Shown here one piece after another: positions 34,852-42,939 of a stretch of DNA of 64,000 bases. The DNA is from Roseiarcus sp963798015. Its GTDB lineage: Bacteria > Pseudomonadota > Alphaproteobacteria > Rhizobiales > Beijerinckiaceae. The stretch spans positions 372,001 through 436,000 of the forward strand of contig CAWCSA010000002.1 of the NCBI GenBank assembly GCA_963798015.1, written 5' to 3'. Numbering within the stretch: the stretch's first letter is position 1; every line of letters starts with the position of its first letter. A program made the translations under genes and the position numbers. The notes under the pieces are model-generated. The model was not told where the DNA came from. It searched no databases and was given only the letters and a program-made list of their open reading frames with translations.

Positions 34852-36199
34852 TAAAGGCGGCGTAGCTCCAGGCCAGATGTTTGGCCGAAGTCTGTGCGCC
34901 CGTTGCACGATCGAACTGTTCCGAGAGATCTCCGCTCGCCGGCGTGTGGGCCTGAACTGTGCGCATGAACGTATCGCCGCGCTCGAGAGCCGCTTTCGCC
35001 GGGGTTTTTCCGCTGAGGCGTTGGCGAAAGCGTGCATTCTCAGTGGTCTCCGGCATCCGGGCGCCGGATCGCAGGACAATCGTCAGTTTGAAATAGAACT
35101 CGGCCACGGCGAGCGTCGCCAGATACCAAGGGTTGCCGCCGTAGTAAGCGTCCTTTGCGTAGCGTCCGATCGCGGGTCCCTGGTTGCCTTGGCGCTCTTG
35201 GTTGATCGGATATTCGGCGTCGAAAAGATCTTCGAGCGCGGCCAGCGTGGCCTGGCTCTTCGGGTCGAGCACGCTATGGGCTCCCTTCGCGCGCCCAGCG
35301 TGAAGCACGCCAAGAATCACGGAGATGTCGAGAGTTTTTTCCCGAACGCCTCCGGCGACGCAGGTTCTTGAGCGGTAATAGCCCTCAGCCGCGCTCCAAT
35401 AGGCGTCGAGGGTCGAGATAAGGGCGTCCGCCGCGGAATGGCAGGTGGCTGCCTGTTTTGCGTCCCCCCTTTCCTCAAGCCACTCGGCGCCGCGAACTAA
35501 CGCCTCGGCTTGCACGAGTTGCGTATAATAATGATAGCCGCACTCCTCCTCCCAGATGTCGAACGAACGCTCGGCTGCATGGGTCCGGATGAAGTCGAGA
35601 TCGGCGACCACGAGATCCAGCATCGCGGCCTGGAGCGCGTCATCAAGCTCCGGCAGCGCGTTACGCCATCGCGTGAGCGCGAGGACCTGCAGCGCCGGTC
35701 CATCGTTCTGCGGGCGCGCCCATCGGGTAAAATCAAGGGTCCCATCTGGATTGATTCGGGCCTCGGCCAGCACCGCGTCGCCGAAAACCGCGGCGATCTC
35801 ATGGTCGGGCCGCACATATTGCAGGAAGGAGGGCTGAACCTTCTCTCGGAAGTGGCCCCGTCGAAGAAGCTCGCGCCCGTCCAGCCTGCGGAGTGCCAGA
35901 TCAAAGTCGACAAACTCGCGCAAGCCCTCGACAGGGGTTTGCTTCTCAAACCCCCCGGCTTGCGCGACGCGCAATGCGTCGATGATGATCGCCGAATCCC
36001 GGAACCAGTGAAAGAAATAGTCGGGGTCGGGATCGTAAGAAGCAGGAATTGGCGAAGCCAGCACTGATCCCGGTCGCGGGACAACGCGTTGACCAAAGCC
36101 AGGACGTTCCTTGACCAGGTTCGTTGCCGAGACGGCGCGCAGCATCGCGGCAGCGGCGAAGCGCGCTTTTTGGTCTATCCAGTCGTCAAGCGCAGTCAC
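34802..36199 (-). CDS. Glycoside hydrolase family 15 (glucoamylase-type) protein
   Basis: A 465-residue (alpha/alpha)6 glycosidase of the GH15 type. Key blocks are DPDYFFHWFRDSAIIIDAL, RPQNDGPALQVLALTRW, the acid-catalyst region FDIWEEECGYHYYTQ, and YYGGNPWYLATLAVAEFYF with the probable base Glu. SAKHLAWSYAAFITA closes the barrel. It should release glucose from the non-reducing end of a short glucan. It has no signal peptide. Its ATG overlaps the stop of the GH144-like gene by four bases, making a leftward operon with the ABC protein. An alpha- or beta-glucan substrate cannot be decided, but the neighbours suggest glucans handled inside the cell. Confidence 0.85.
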   Translation of the reverse strand: MTALDDWIDQKARFAAAAMLRAVSATNLVKERPGFGQRVVPRPGSVLASPIPASYDPDPDYFFHWFRDSAIIIDALRVAQAGGFEKQTPVEGLREFVDFDLALRRLDGRELLRRGHFREKVQPSFLQYVRPDHEIAAVFGDAVLAEARINPDGTLDFTRWARPQNDGPALQVLALTRWRNALPELDDALQAAMLDLVVADLDFIRTHAAERSFDIWEEECGYHYYTQLVQAEALVRGAEWLEERGDAKQAATCHSAADALISTLDAYWSAAEGYYRSRTCVAGGVREKTLDISVILGVLHAGRAKGAHSVLDPKSQATLAALEDLFDAEYPINQERQGNQGPAIGRYAKDAYYGGNPWYLATLAVAEFYFKLTIVLRSGARMPETTENARFRQRLSGKTPAKAALERGDTFMRTVQAHTPASGDLSEQFDRATGAQTSAKHLAWSYAAFITADASRRRAAQAIRG

Positions 36200-37503
36200 G
36201 CTATCGCGGAAACGAAATGTGGACTTTTGAAGCCAAGCTTCCTCATCCCCTCGCGGATCTCGGGAATGCCCATGAACAGGTTCCAGATGAGGCCGCTGCG
36301 ATAGTTCTCGATCATGACCACGATCGGCCCTTGGCTGATCGCGAGGTAACTGTCTGCATACCAGTCAGATTGCTCGCTGAAACCATCGATGAAGCCGTAC
36401 CGTCCCCAAATCTTGTCGCCGAGATTGTCATAGAAGTGTCGGAGCGCCGCCATCGCCTCGGTTGGTGAGTAGGGGAAGCTCGCCAGGGCCGCGCTCGGCG
36501 TGATGACGCTCTTGTCGTTCCTGGGCGAATGCGCATCGTAGCCCCTGACCGAGTCGCCGGCCGTGAGACCCCAGCAGTTCGGCCCGTAGCCCTTGAAACC
36601 AAGAGGGTTGCGGACGCAATAGGCATAATTAATGCGCGTATGAGCGGTGTTCTGCTTCCAATAGTCGGCGTAGGCATCGCTGAGCCCGCGCGGATCGATG
36701 CTGCAGAACGAATAATGGGTAAAAAACAGCGGCCCGCCCGCGTCAGGTCCGAGCGGAAGCTCGACCCCCTCGAAACTGCGACCGTTAACGAATTGGCGGC
36801 TCTGGACCCAGCCTTCGTGATAGGCTTCGGCGGGCATCGAATAGCGTGGCGCAGAGGCGGCCAGCACATAGGCGATGAGGCACTCGTTCCAGCCACGGAC
36901 AGGATGGTTCAGCGCGAAGCCGTTAGTTGCGCTCCAGTGCCATGTGAGGGCGGTTCGAGTGCCCTGAGTGTACCAATCCCACTCTGCTTCGCTCCAGAGA
37001 TAGGTGATGCGATCACGAATGCGTTTCTCCTCTGACGTATCGCGATCGAAATAAGCGCGCGCGCACAGGAGTCCCTGAAACAGGAACGCGCTTTCGACCA
37101 GATCGGCGCCATCGTCCTTTCGGCTGAACGGTTTCGTGGCGCCGGTGTCGCCATGCATGAAATGGGGGTAGAGGCCGTGATAGCAAGTCGCCCGCTCGAG
37201 ACAGTCTAGCGCCTTCGACAGGCGAGCCAGCACGTCGGCCCGCGTCACCCATCCGCGTTCGCAGGCCACGATCATGGCCATCACGCCAAAGCCGGATCCG
37301 CCCGTCGCGACGATGTCGTCCGCAGGGTCCGTCAGCCGTCCCGTGCGATCGCGCGCAAGCCCGCTCGCCGGCTGCGCGCCATCCCAAAAGAACAGGAAGG
37401 TCTGGCGCTGGACAAGATCGAGCAGGTCGTCGTCGGAGAGTTTGTCTCGGCGCTTGACTTCCCTATGCTGCGGCTTGGTTTTCGCGGAATGTGGCATCGA
37501 CAT
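36196..37503 (-). CDS. Glucoamylase-like (PF10091) protein, GH144 endo-beta-1,2-glucanase-like
   Basis: A 435-residue protein of the 'glucoamylase family' domain that includes the GH144 endo-beta-1,2-glucanases. It has LLDLVQRQTFLFFWDGAQP, DIVATGGSGFGVMAMIVACERGW (in part VATGGSGFGVMAMIVACERG), a long central TWHWSATNGFALNHPVRGWN-type segment, HYSFCSIDPRGLSDAYADYW, and the C-terminal RYGFIDGFSEQSDWYADSYL. No signal peptide is present, unlike many exported GH144 enzymes. It would cut long beta-1,2-glucan chains into oligomers for the phosphorylase. It sits 5 bases after the ABC gene and overlaps the GH15 gene. Confidence 0.82.
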   Translation of the reverse strand: MSMPHSAKTKPQHREVKRRDKLSDDDLLDLVQRQTFLFFWDGAQPASGLARDRTGRLTDPADDIVATGGSGFGVMAMIVACERGWVTRADVLARLSKALDCLERATCYHGLYPHFMHGDTGATKPFSRKDDGADLVESAFLFQGLLCARAYFDRDTSEEKRIRDRITYLWSEAEWDWYTQGTRTALTWHWSATNGFALNHPVRGWNECLIAYVLAASAPRYSMPAEAYHEGWVQSRQFVNGRSFEGVELPLGPDAGGPLFFTHYSFCSIDPRGLSDAYADYWKQNTAHTRINYAYCVRNPLGFKGYGPNCWGLTAGDSVRGYDAHSPRNDKSVITPSAALASFPYSPTEAMAALRHFYDNLGDKIWGRYGFIDGFSEQSDWYADSYLAISQGPIVVMIENYRSGLIWNLFMGIPEIREGMRKLGFKSPHFVSAIA

Positions 37504-37508
37504 CCTGT

Positions 37509-39338
37509 CTAATCGGCGGAGAGAGATTCGGCGTTGGATTTCGAAGGCTCAGCCATCGGGTGTTCACGTTCCGGTTCGAACTTCTGGCCACTGGAATCCA
37601 TAACCAGATGTAGCTTGCGGGGATAGAAGCCGGTTTCCGGCTGATCGTGGCCGATATTGATCATGCCGACTTCAGTCAATTCGTTCGAGAACAGTGTCCT
37701 GATGCGCTCACGTGAAGTCGGATCCAGCATGTCCAGCGCATCGTTCACCACGACCCAGCGCGGTCTTTGCAGAATGACGCGGGCAAAGGCGAGGCATTGC
37801 TTCTCGTCGTCGGTCAATTCCCGGTCCCATCGGTCCACCTTGTCGAGGTGCGGCTCGAGGTGCTCCAGTCCAACCCCGGTGAGCGCATTGACGATTGCCG
37901 GATGGTCAAAGGAATCGGTTGGATGCGGATAAGCGACGATCTCGCGGAGCGAGCCAGGCGGGATATACGCTCGCACCGGCATGAACATAATCGTGCCGCG
38001 CGCCGGGTGTGTGATCTGGCCGCTTCCCCAGGGCCACAGCCCGCCAATCGCGCGAAACAACAAGGCCTTTTCCTCTCCGTTTTCGCCAGCGATGAGAACA
38101 CGTTCCTTGGCGTCGATGTCCGTATGCGCCTCGCTCAGCATGACGCACCCTACCGGTGAGGCGACCCGAAGATCGTCGATCTTTATCGACGGCTCGTCCG
38201 CCTCGGCGAAATTGATGCGGCTCGCCGCCTGGCCGAGGTCATCCATGCCCAACATCGCTTTCCGGAACCGGGCCACCCGCAACAGAGTCGCTCGCCAGTC
38301 CGCAAGGTTGGAGAAATTGTCGACGAACCATCGAAGAGCCGTTTGCACCTGGTTGAAGGCGCCGACGATTACCATGAGCTCCCCGAAGCTTATGCTACTC
38401 CGGAAATAGGCGGGGGCCGCGACAAGAATCGGCGCGATGATCGTAAACCAGCCGTAGCCGGCGGTGACCCAGGTCAGCCGCGTGACGGCAGTGACTATCC
38501 GCCGTGAGATGTCCAGCACGTCGCCGAACACGCCATTGAGGCGGCCTCTCTCGTCGGCCTCACCGCCGTAAAGAGTGATGCCGTCGATATGCTCGTTTAT
38601 CCGCACAAGCGCGAAACGAAAATCGGCCTCTTTCGCATAGTGCTCGGCATTGAGGTTGATCAGCGGTCGCCCGACGCGCCAGCTGACGTAGGAAGCAACC
38701 CCAGCGTAGACCAATGCGCACCATACGAGATAGCCAGGCGGCGCGAATTCGCGGCCAGCGATCGGCAGAAACTGGCCCTGCGAGAGCCCCCAAAGAACGC
38801 CGACAAAGGTGAGCAGAAGAAGGCTCGACTGCAGAAGGCCGACGCCTAAGTCGGTGGAAAGGTCGGTCAGATGTTGAGCGTCGGCTTGGAGGCGCTGGTC
38901 GGGGTTGGCGCCGAGCGGCCCTGAATTTGAAAGGCGGAACGCGCGTTTCGGCTTGAGCCACTGGTCCAGGAGATCGTTCACCAGGCCCTCGCGCAAGACG
39001 ACCTTGGAGCTCTGGTTGAGCCACATCTGCGCGACGTTAAGGACCAGCAATATGCCCGCAATCTCGCCAAAAACCCAAAGCTGGGCGAGGAAGCCAGACA
39101 TGTCCTTGTTGGTCAGGGCATTGTAGAATGGCCAATTCCAGGAATTGAGCCTGATCTGCATGTAGGCTGTTGCGCCGACAACGACGATTAGCCCGGCTGC
39201 CAGTGTCAGGAGCTTGTTGCGCTGGCGCGAAACCCAGAACGCCGAAGCCATCCAGATGACGTCGGAGAACAGACTTTTGAGCGAGGCGCTATCCGTGTTG
39301 TCGGCGCCCTTTGATGGTTTCCTGGATTGTTCCGCCAT
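37509..39338 (-). CDS. SbmA/BacA-like ABC membrane protein with degenerate ATPase domain
   Basis: A 609-residue protein of the YddA/BclA type. An N-terminal SbmA/BacA-like membrane domain (about residues 25-350, with NSWNWPFYNALTNKDM and FNQVQTALRWFVDNFSNLADW, quoted here as VQTALRWFVDNFSNLADW) is fused to an ABC ATPase domain. The ATPase is degraded. Walker A reads GENGEEKAL, lacking the final Gly and Ser/Thr. The signature reads LTDDEKQCLAFAR, and Walker B reads WVVVNDALDMLD where LDEATSALD is usual. The H-loop His survives (IGHDQPE). ATP hydrolysis is therefore doubtful; proton-driven transport, as in SbmA, is possible. It leads the operon with the GH144- and GH15-type genes, suggesting it moves a glucan or oligosaccharide. 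Confidence 0.85.
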   Translation of the reverse strand: MAEQSRKPSKGADNTDSASLKSLFSDVIWMASAFWVSRQRNKLLTLAAGLIVVVGATAYMQIRLNSWNWPFYNALTNKDMSGFLAQLWVFGEIAGILLVLNVAQMWLNQSSKVVLREGLVNDLLDQWLKPKRAFRLSNSGPLGANPDQRLQADAQHLTDLSTDLGVGLLQSSLLLLTFVGVLWGLSQGQFLPIAGREFAPPGYLVWCALVYAGVASYVSWRVGRPLINLNAEHYAKEADFRFALVRINEHIDGITLYGGEADERGRLNGVFGDVLDISRRIVTAVTRLTWVTAGYGWFTIIAPILVAAPAYFRSSISFGELMVIVGAFNQVQTALRWFVDNFSNLADWRATLLRVARFRKAMLGMDDLGQAASRINFAEADEPSIKIDDLRVASPVGCVMLSEAHTDIDAKERVLIAGENGEEKALLFRAIGGLWPWGSGQITHPARGTIMFMPVRAYIPPGSLREIVAYPHPTDSFDHPAIVNALTGVGLEHLEPHLDKVDRWDRELTDDEKQCLAFARVILQRPRWVVVNDALDMLDPTSRERIRTLFSNELTEVGMINIGHDQPETGFYPRKLHLVMDSSGQKFEPEREHPMAEPSKSNAESLSAD

Positions 39339-39501
39339 CGAATTCCCTTCCCCGGCGCTTACTCTCGCATGAACCGGCCGCGTCGTCTTGGCGGATGTTC
39401 AGGGGCCAGGATTGACTGTTGCATCGGCAGAAGCCACTTGCGAAGTCTGTTTCCGATCGCGGATCTGAACCGCCGGCTCGCGGTTGGGGATAGGAAAGCG
39501 C

Positions 39502-41637
39502 ATGGGACGCATCGACGCGTTGCTTCAAAAGATGACGCTCGAGGAAAAGATCGGGCAGCTCAACATGGTCGCTGCGTCCCGCGCGGTGACCGGTCCCGGC
39601 GAGCTTCGAGACTTGCAGGAGGGGATTCGAACCGGACGGATCGGAAATCTGCTCAACCTCTGGGGCGCGGACGAAACGCGCGCTGTCCAGCGCCTCGCGG
39701 TCGAGGAATCCCGTCTCGGCGTTCCCTTGCTTATGGGCCTCGACGTGATCCATGGCCACCACACGATTTTTCCCGTGTCGTTGGCAGAAGCCTGCCTTTT
39801 CGACCCTGACCTTTGGGAGAAGACGGCGCGTGTCGCTGCCGAAGAGGCTGCCGAGGACGGGGTCGCTCTGACTTTTGCGCCGATGCTCGACGTAGCGCGC
39901 GACCCGCGATGGGGTCGCATCATCGAGAGCCCCGGCGAAGACACGTGGATTGCTTGCCAGATGGCGGCGGCCAAGACGCGGGGCTTCCAGGGACGAGATC
40001 TCGCCGCGCCTGATAGCGTTGCGGCCACCGCCAAGCATCTGTGCGCCTATGGCGCGGTTACGGCCGGTCGCGAATATGCCTCGGCGGAAGTGTCCGAGAG
40101 GACTCTGCACGAGATCTACCTGCCGCCGTTTGCGGCCGCGGTTGCTGCGGGGACAGCGGCGATTATGCCGGCGTTCATCAATGTGGCCGGCGCGCCAATG
40201 ACCGCCAATTCCAAGCTGCTGCAGGGTTGGCTCAGGGGAGTCGTCGGCTTCGAGGGCGTGTTGATCAGCGACTACAACGCTGTCGCGGAGCTGCTCAATC
40301 ATGGCGTTGCGGCGGATCTTGTCGACGCCGCAGCGCTCGCACTCAATGCGGGCGTCGACGTCGATATGACCAGCGGCGCGTACCTGCAGTGCCTGCCCGC
40401 GGCGCTGGATCGCGGTCTCGTAACGACGACCACGATTGACGCCAGCGTGCGGCGGGTTCTCAAACTGAAGGAGCGTCTTGGCCTCTTCGATGATCCCTAT
40501 CGCCGTGGATCGACCCCGCCGGATGCGTGCCGAGCAGCGGTGCGGCGCGCGTTGGCGCGTGACGCGGCGCGGAAGGCGATTGTGCTCTTGTCCAACCGCA
40601 CGGGCGTCTTGCCCCTATCCCCTGAGATCAAACGCCTCGCGATTATCGGTCCCTTGGCTGCAGCGCCGGGCGAGATGCTGGGGTCCTGGGCTTCGGCGGG
40701 TAAGCCTGAGGAAGTCGTGTCCATTCTCGAGGGCCTCAAGGCGGCGCTACCGCGGTGCCAAATCGATCATGCCGCCGGCGTCGACATCGATGGACAAAAG
40801 ACGGGCGGGATAGCGGCCGTAATCGACCTTTGCTCCAACGCCGAAGCTATCGTGCTCTGCCTTGGCGAGAGCGCGGCGATGAGCGGGGAGGCGGCCAGCC
40901 GAGTCGACATCGGCTTGCCGGGTCGCCAGCGCGCGCTCGTCGAAGCCATACTTGACCTTGGCAAGCCTGTCGTCGTGACGCTCTCCTCAGGTCGGCCGCT
41001 GACTGCGCCGTGGCTGTTCGAGCGCGCCGACGCGGTGCTGGCGACGTGGTTTCTTGGCCAAGAGGCGGGACACGCGGTCGCCGAGGTTCTGACTGGAACA
41101 TTCAATCCGACCGGCCGATTGCCCGTGAGCTGGCCGCGCGATGTTGGGCAGGTCCCGATATTCTACAATGAGCTTCCTTCCGGCCGCCCCTACGCTCCCG
41201 GCGTGCACTATTCTAGCACCTATCTCGATCTGCCGCCGACGCCACAATTTCCGTTTGGACACGGCCTCTCCTACAGCCGCTTTGCGCTGGGCGATCTTCG
41301 CTGCAAGCCGACCCGCGTTAAGGCGGCCGACACGGTCGAGGCGACGATAGCCGTTCACAACGACAGCGGAGTAGACGGCGAGGCGACAGCGTTCTTGTTT
41401 GTGCGCGATTCAGTCGCGAGCATCGCTCGGCCGCTATTGGAGCTTAAGGGGGTGCAGAAAGTCGCTCTCAAGGCCGGAGAGCGCAAGGACGTGGTCTGGC
41501 GGCTTCCTGTTGAGGATCTGTCATTCGTTGGCCATAGCCTTGATCGCGTTCTGGAGTCGGGGCGTTTTGAAATCCATGTCGGGCAGAGCGCGGATCCGAG
41601 CGTTCTTGTGAGTTGCGACATCGAATTGGCCCCGTGA
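39502..41637 (+). CDS. Glycoside hydrolase family 3 beta-glucosidase
   Basis: A 711-residue GH3 enzyme. The TIM-barrel domain begins MTLEEKIGQLNMVAAS and includes LMGLDVIHGHHTIFPVSLAE, FAPMLDVARDPRWGRIIES and the nucleophile Asp near residue 257 in GVLISDYNAVAE. The alpha/beta sandwich domain (about residues 360-570) has AIVLLSNRTGVLPLSP and a FnIII-like C-terminal domain follows (FGHGLSYSRFALGDL). It is the size and layout of BglX. Unlike E. coli BglX no signal peptide is present. The ATG at 39502 has AGGAAAG upstream. It is divergent from the ABC/GH144/GH15 operon and would finish oligoglucan breakdown to glucose. Confidence 0.92.
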   Translation: MGRIDALLQKMTLEEKIGQLNMVAASRAVTGPGELRDLQEGIRTGRIGNLLNLWGADETRAVQRLAVEESRLGVPLLMGLDVIHGHHTIFPVSLAEACLFDPDLWEKTARVAAEEAAEDGVALTFAPMLDVARDPRWGRIIESPGEDTWIACQMAAAKTRGFQGRDLAAPDSVAATAKHLCAYGAVTAGREYASAEVSERTLHEIYLPPFAAAVAAGTAAIMPAFINVAGAPMTANSKLLQGWLRGVVGFEGVLISDYNAVAELLNHGVAADLVDAAALALNAGVDVDMTSGAYLQCLPAALDRGLVTTTTIDASVRRVLKLKERLGLFDDPYRRGSTPPDACRAAVRRALARDAARKAIVLLSNRTGVLPLSPEIKRLAIIGPLAAAPGEMLGSWASAGKPEEVVSILEGLKAALPRCQIDHAAGVDIDGQKTGGIAAVIDLCSNAEAIVLCLGESAAMSGEAASRVDIGLPGRQRALVEAILDLGKPVVVTLSSGRPLTAPWLFERADAVLATWFLGQEAGHAVAEVLTGTFNPTGRLPVSWPRDVGQVPIFYNELPSGRPYAPGVHYSSTYLDLPPTPQFPFGHGLSYSRFALGDLRCKPTRVKAADTVEATIAVHNDSGVDGEATAFLFVRDSVASIARPLLELKGVQKVALKAGERKDVVWRLPVEDLSFVGHSLDRVLESGRFEIHVGQSADPSVLVSCDIELAP

Positions 41638-41773
41638 GCCTATCCGAGCTGCCATTTCCTTCCGGGCGCCGGCCGCGTCTCTCAAGCGCCGTCCGCCGCC
41701 CAACTGACAGGCGTTACTTGTGCGAAAAGGAGATGAAGCGACCAAGCGTCTAATACCAAAGGCCCCGCCGGCT

Positions 41774-41813
41774 GACTCACGGGGGGATTCCCGAATCGGG
41801 TCTGGTCTGATTC
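41774..41813 (+). promoter_or_regulatory. Cluster of four GANTC (CcrM) sites before the IS630 transposase
   Basis: GACTC at 41774, GATTC at 41786, GAATC at 41793 and GATTC at 41809 lie within 40 bases and end 9 bases before the transposase ATG. GANTC is the target of the alphaproteobacterial cell-cycle methylase CcrM. The last three sites have exactly the same spacing (0, +7, +23) as in the unrelated IS5 element near 55.1 kb. A role in methylation-timed transposase expression is inferred. Confidence 0.5.
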
Positions 41814-41821
41814 AAGGCGGC

Positions 41822-42906
41822 ATGGAGGATTGGGCCATGCGGTCAGCGGTGAGGTTGCGAGAGGACTACTCGGTCGAGGAGATTCGGGGTTTGGCCCGGC
41901 GGTCGAAGACCGTCAACCAGAGCCGTCGGCTTCTGTCACTGGCTGCGGTTCGGGATGGAATGGATCGCGGGTCGGCGGCGAAGATCGGCGGCATGGATCG
42001 CCAGACGCTGCGCGATTGGGTCCATCGCTTCAACGCGTCGGGGCCGGAGGGCCTGATCGACAACTGGACGGATGGCCCCAAGCCGCGCCTGTCGGAAGAG
42101 CAGATGGCGGCGTTTTCGCAGATCGTGGAAGCCGGCCCGGATCGGGCAAAAGACGGGGTCGTGCGCTGGCGGCGGGTCGATCTCAAGCGGGTCATCGCCG
42201 AGCGGTTCGGCGTCGACTTTCATCCCCGCTATGTCGGGAAACTCCTGCACAAGATCGGCTTCTCGCACATAAGCGCAAGGCCGCGTCATCCGGCGCAGGA
42301 CGAGCGGATCGTCGAGGCTTTCAAAAAAACTTTCCGCGCGCGCTGACGGCTCATCTCGAAGGCCTGCCCGAGGCGACGCCGGTCGAAATCTGGTTCCAGG
42401 ATGAGGCCCGAATCGGCCAGAAGAACGGCCTTGTCCGCCAATGGGCGAGGCGCGGAACGCGACCGCGACAGCCCGCCGATCAGCGCTACGCCAACGCCTA
42501 TCTGTTCGGCGCGATCTGCCCGGCGCGGGGCGTCGGAGCCGCCTTGGCGTTGCCCTACGCCGACACCGAGATGATGCAGCTTCACCTCGACGAAATCGCG
42601 CGCAACATCGCTCCGGGCGCCCACGCCGCGCTGCTGCTGGACCGGGCCGGATGGCACATCACGGGCAAGCTCGACATGCCCGAAAACATCACGCCGATCT
42701 TCCTGCCTTCCCGCGCTCCGGAACTGAACCCGGTCGAGAACGTCTGGCAGTATGTGCGCCAGAACTGGCTCTCCAACACCGTCTTCGAAAACTACGACGC
42801 CATCGTCGACGCCGCCTGCAACGCATGGCGCAATCTCACCACCGATCCCGAACGCGTCACATCCATCGGAATGCGAGACTGGGCCCACATCGGTCGGTCG
42901 TTATGA
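41822..42906 (+). CDS. IS630-family transposase (two frames, -1 frameshift)
   Basis: The DDE transposase of the surrounding IS630 element. The first frame (MEDWAMRSAVRLREDYSVEE) carries a helix-turn-helix DNA-binding region (AAKIGGMDRQTLRDWVHRFN) and stops at 42346. The second frame provides the catalytic domain: Asp in WFQDEARIGQ, Asp in LLLDRAGWHIT and Glu in LNPVENVWQYVRQNW. The two are joined by a -1 shift at the A7 run at 42323-42329, the usual expression mode for this family. With the shift the protein is about 361 residues, normal for IS630, so the element may be active. Confidence 0.88.
42323..42329 (+). other. Probable -1 frameshift site (A7 run) in IS630 transposase
   Basis: Seven A in a row read as AAA AAA A in the first frame. 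Slipping back one base joins the N-terminal frame to the catalytic frame, giving QKNFPRALTAHL in the new frame. Runs of A are typical slippery sites in IS630 elements, so this break is probably programmed, unlike the other homopolymer breaks in the window. Confidence 0.6.
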
Positions 42907-42939
42907 CCTTTGGTATAAGACGGGAAAAGATCTTTTTAT

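Larger units (their letters stand above)
41754..42915 (+). mobile_element. IS630-family insertion sequence
   Basis: An element of about 1.16 kb bounded by inverted TACCAAAGG (41754-41762) and CCTTTGGTA (42907-42915). It is flanked on both sides by TAA (41751-41753 and 42916-42918), consistent with the TA target duplication of IS630. Inside is a two-frame DDE transposase with a likely -1 frameshift. Three GANTC sites spaced as in the IS5 element at 55 kb, plus a fourth, precede the transposase start. It lies downstream of the GH3 gene and 24 bases from an IS66 element. Confidence 0.85.

Noticed and set aside
42323..42329. IS630 frame break as another sequencing indel
   Set aside because: IS630 and IS427-type elements commonly use -1 frameshifting at A runs, so both this break and the one at 55481 are treated as programmed.
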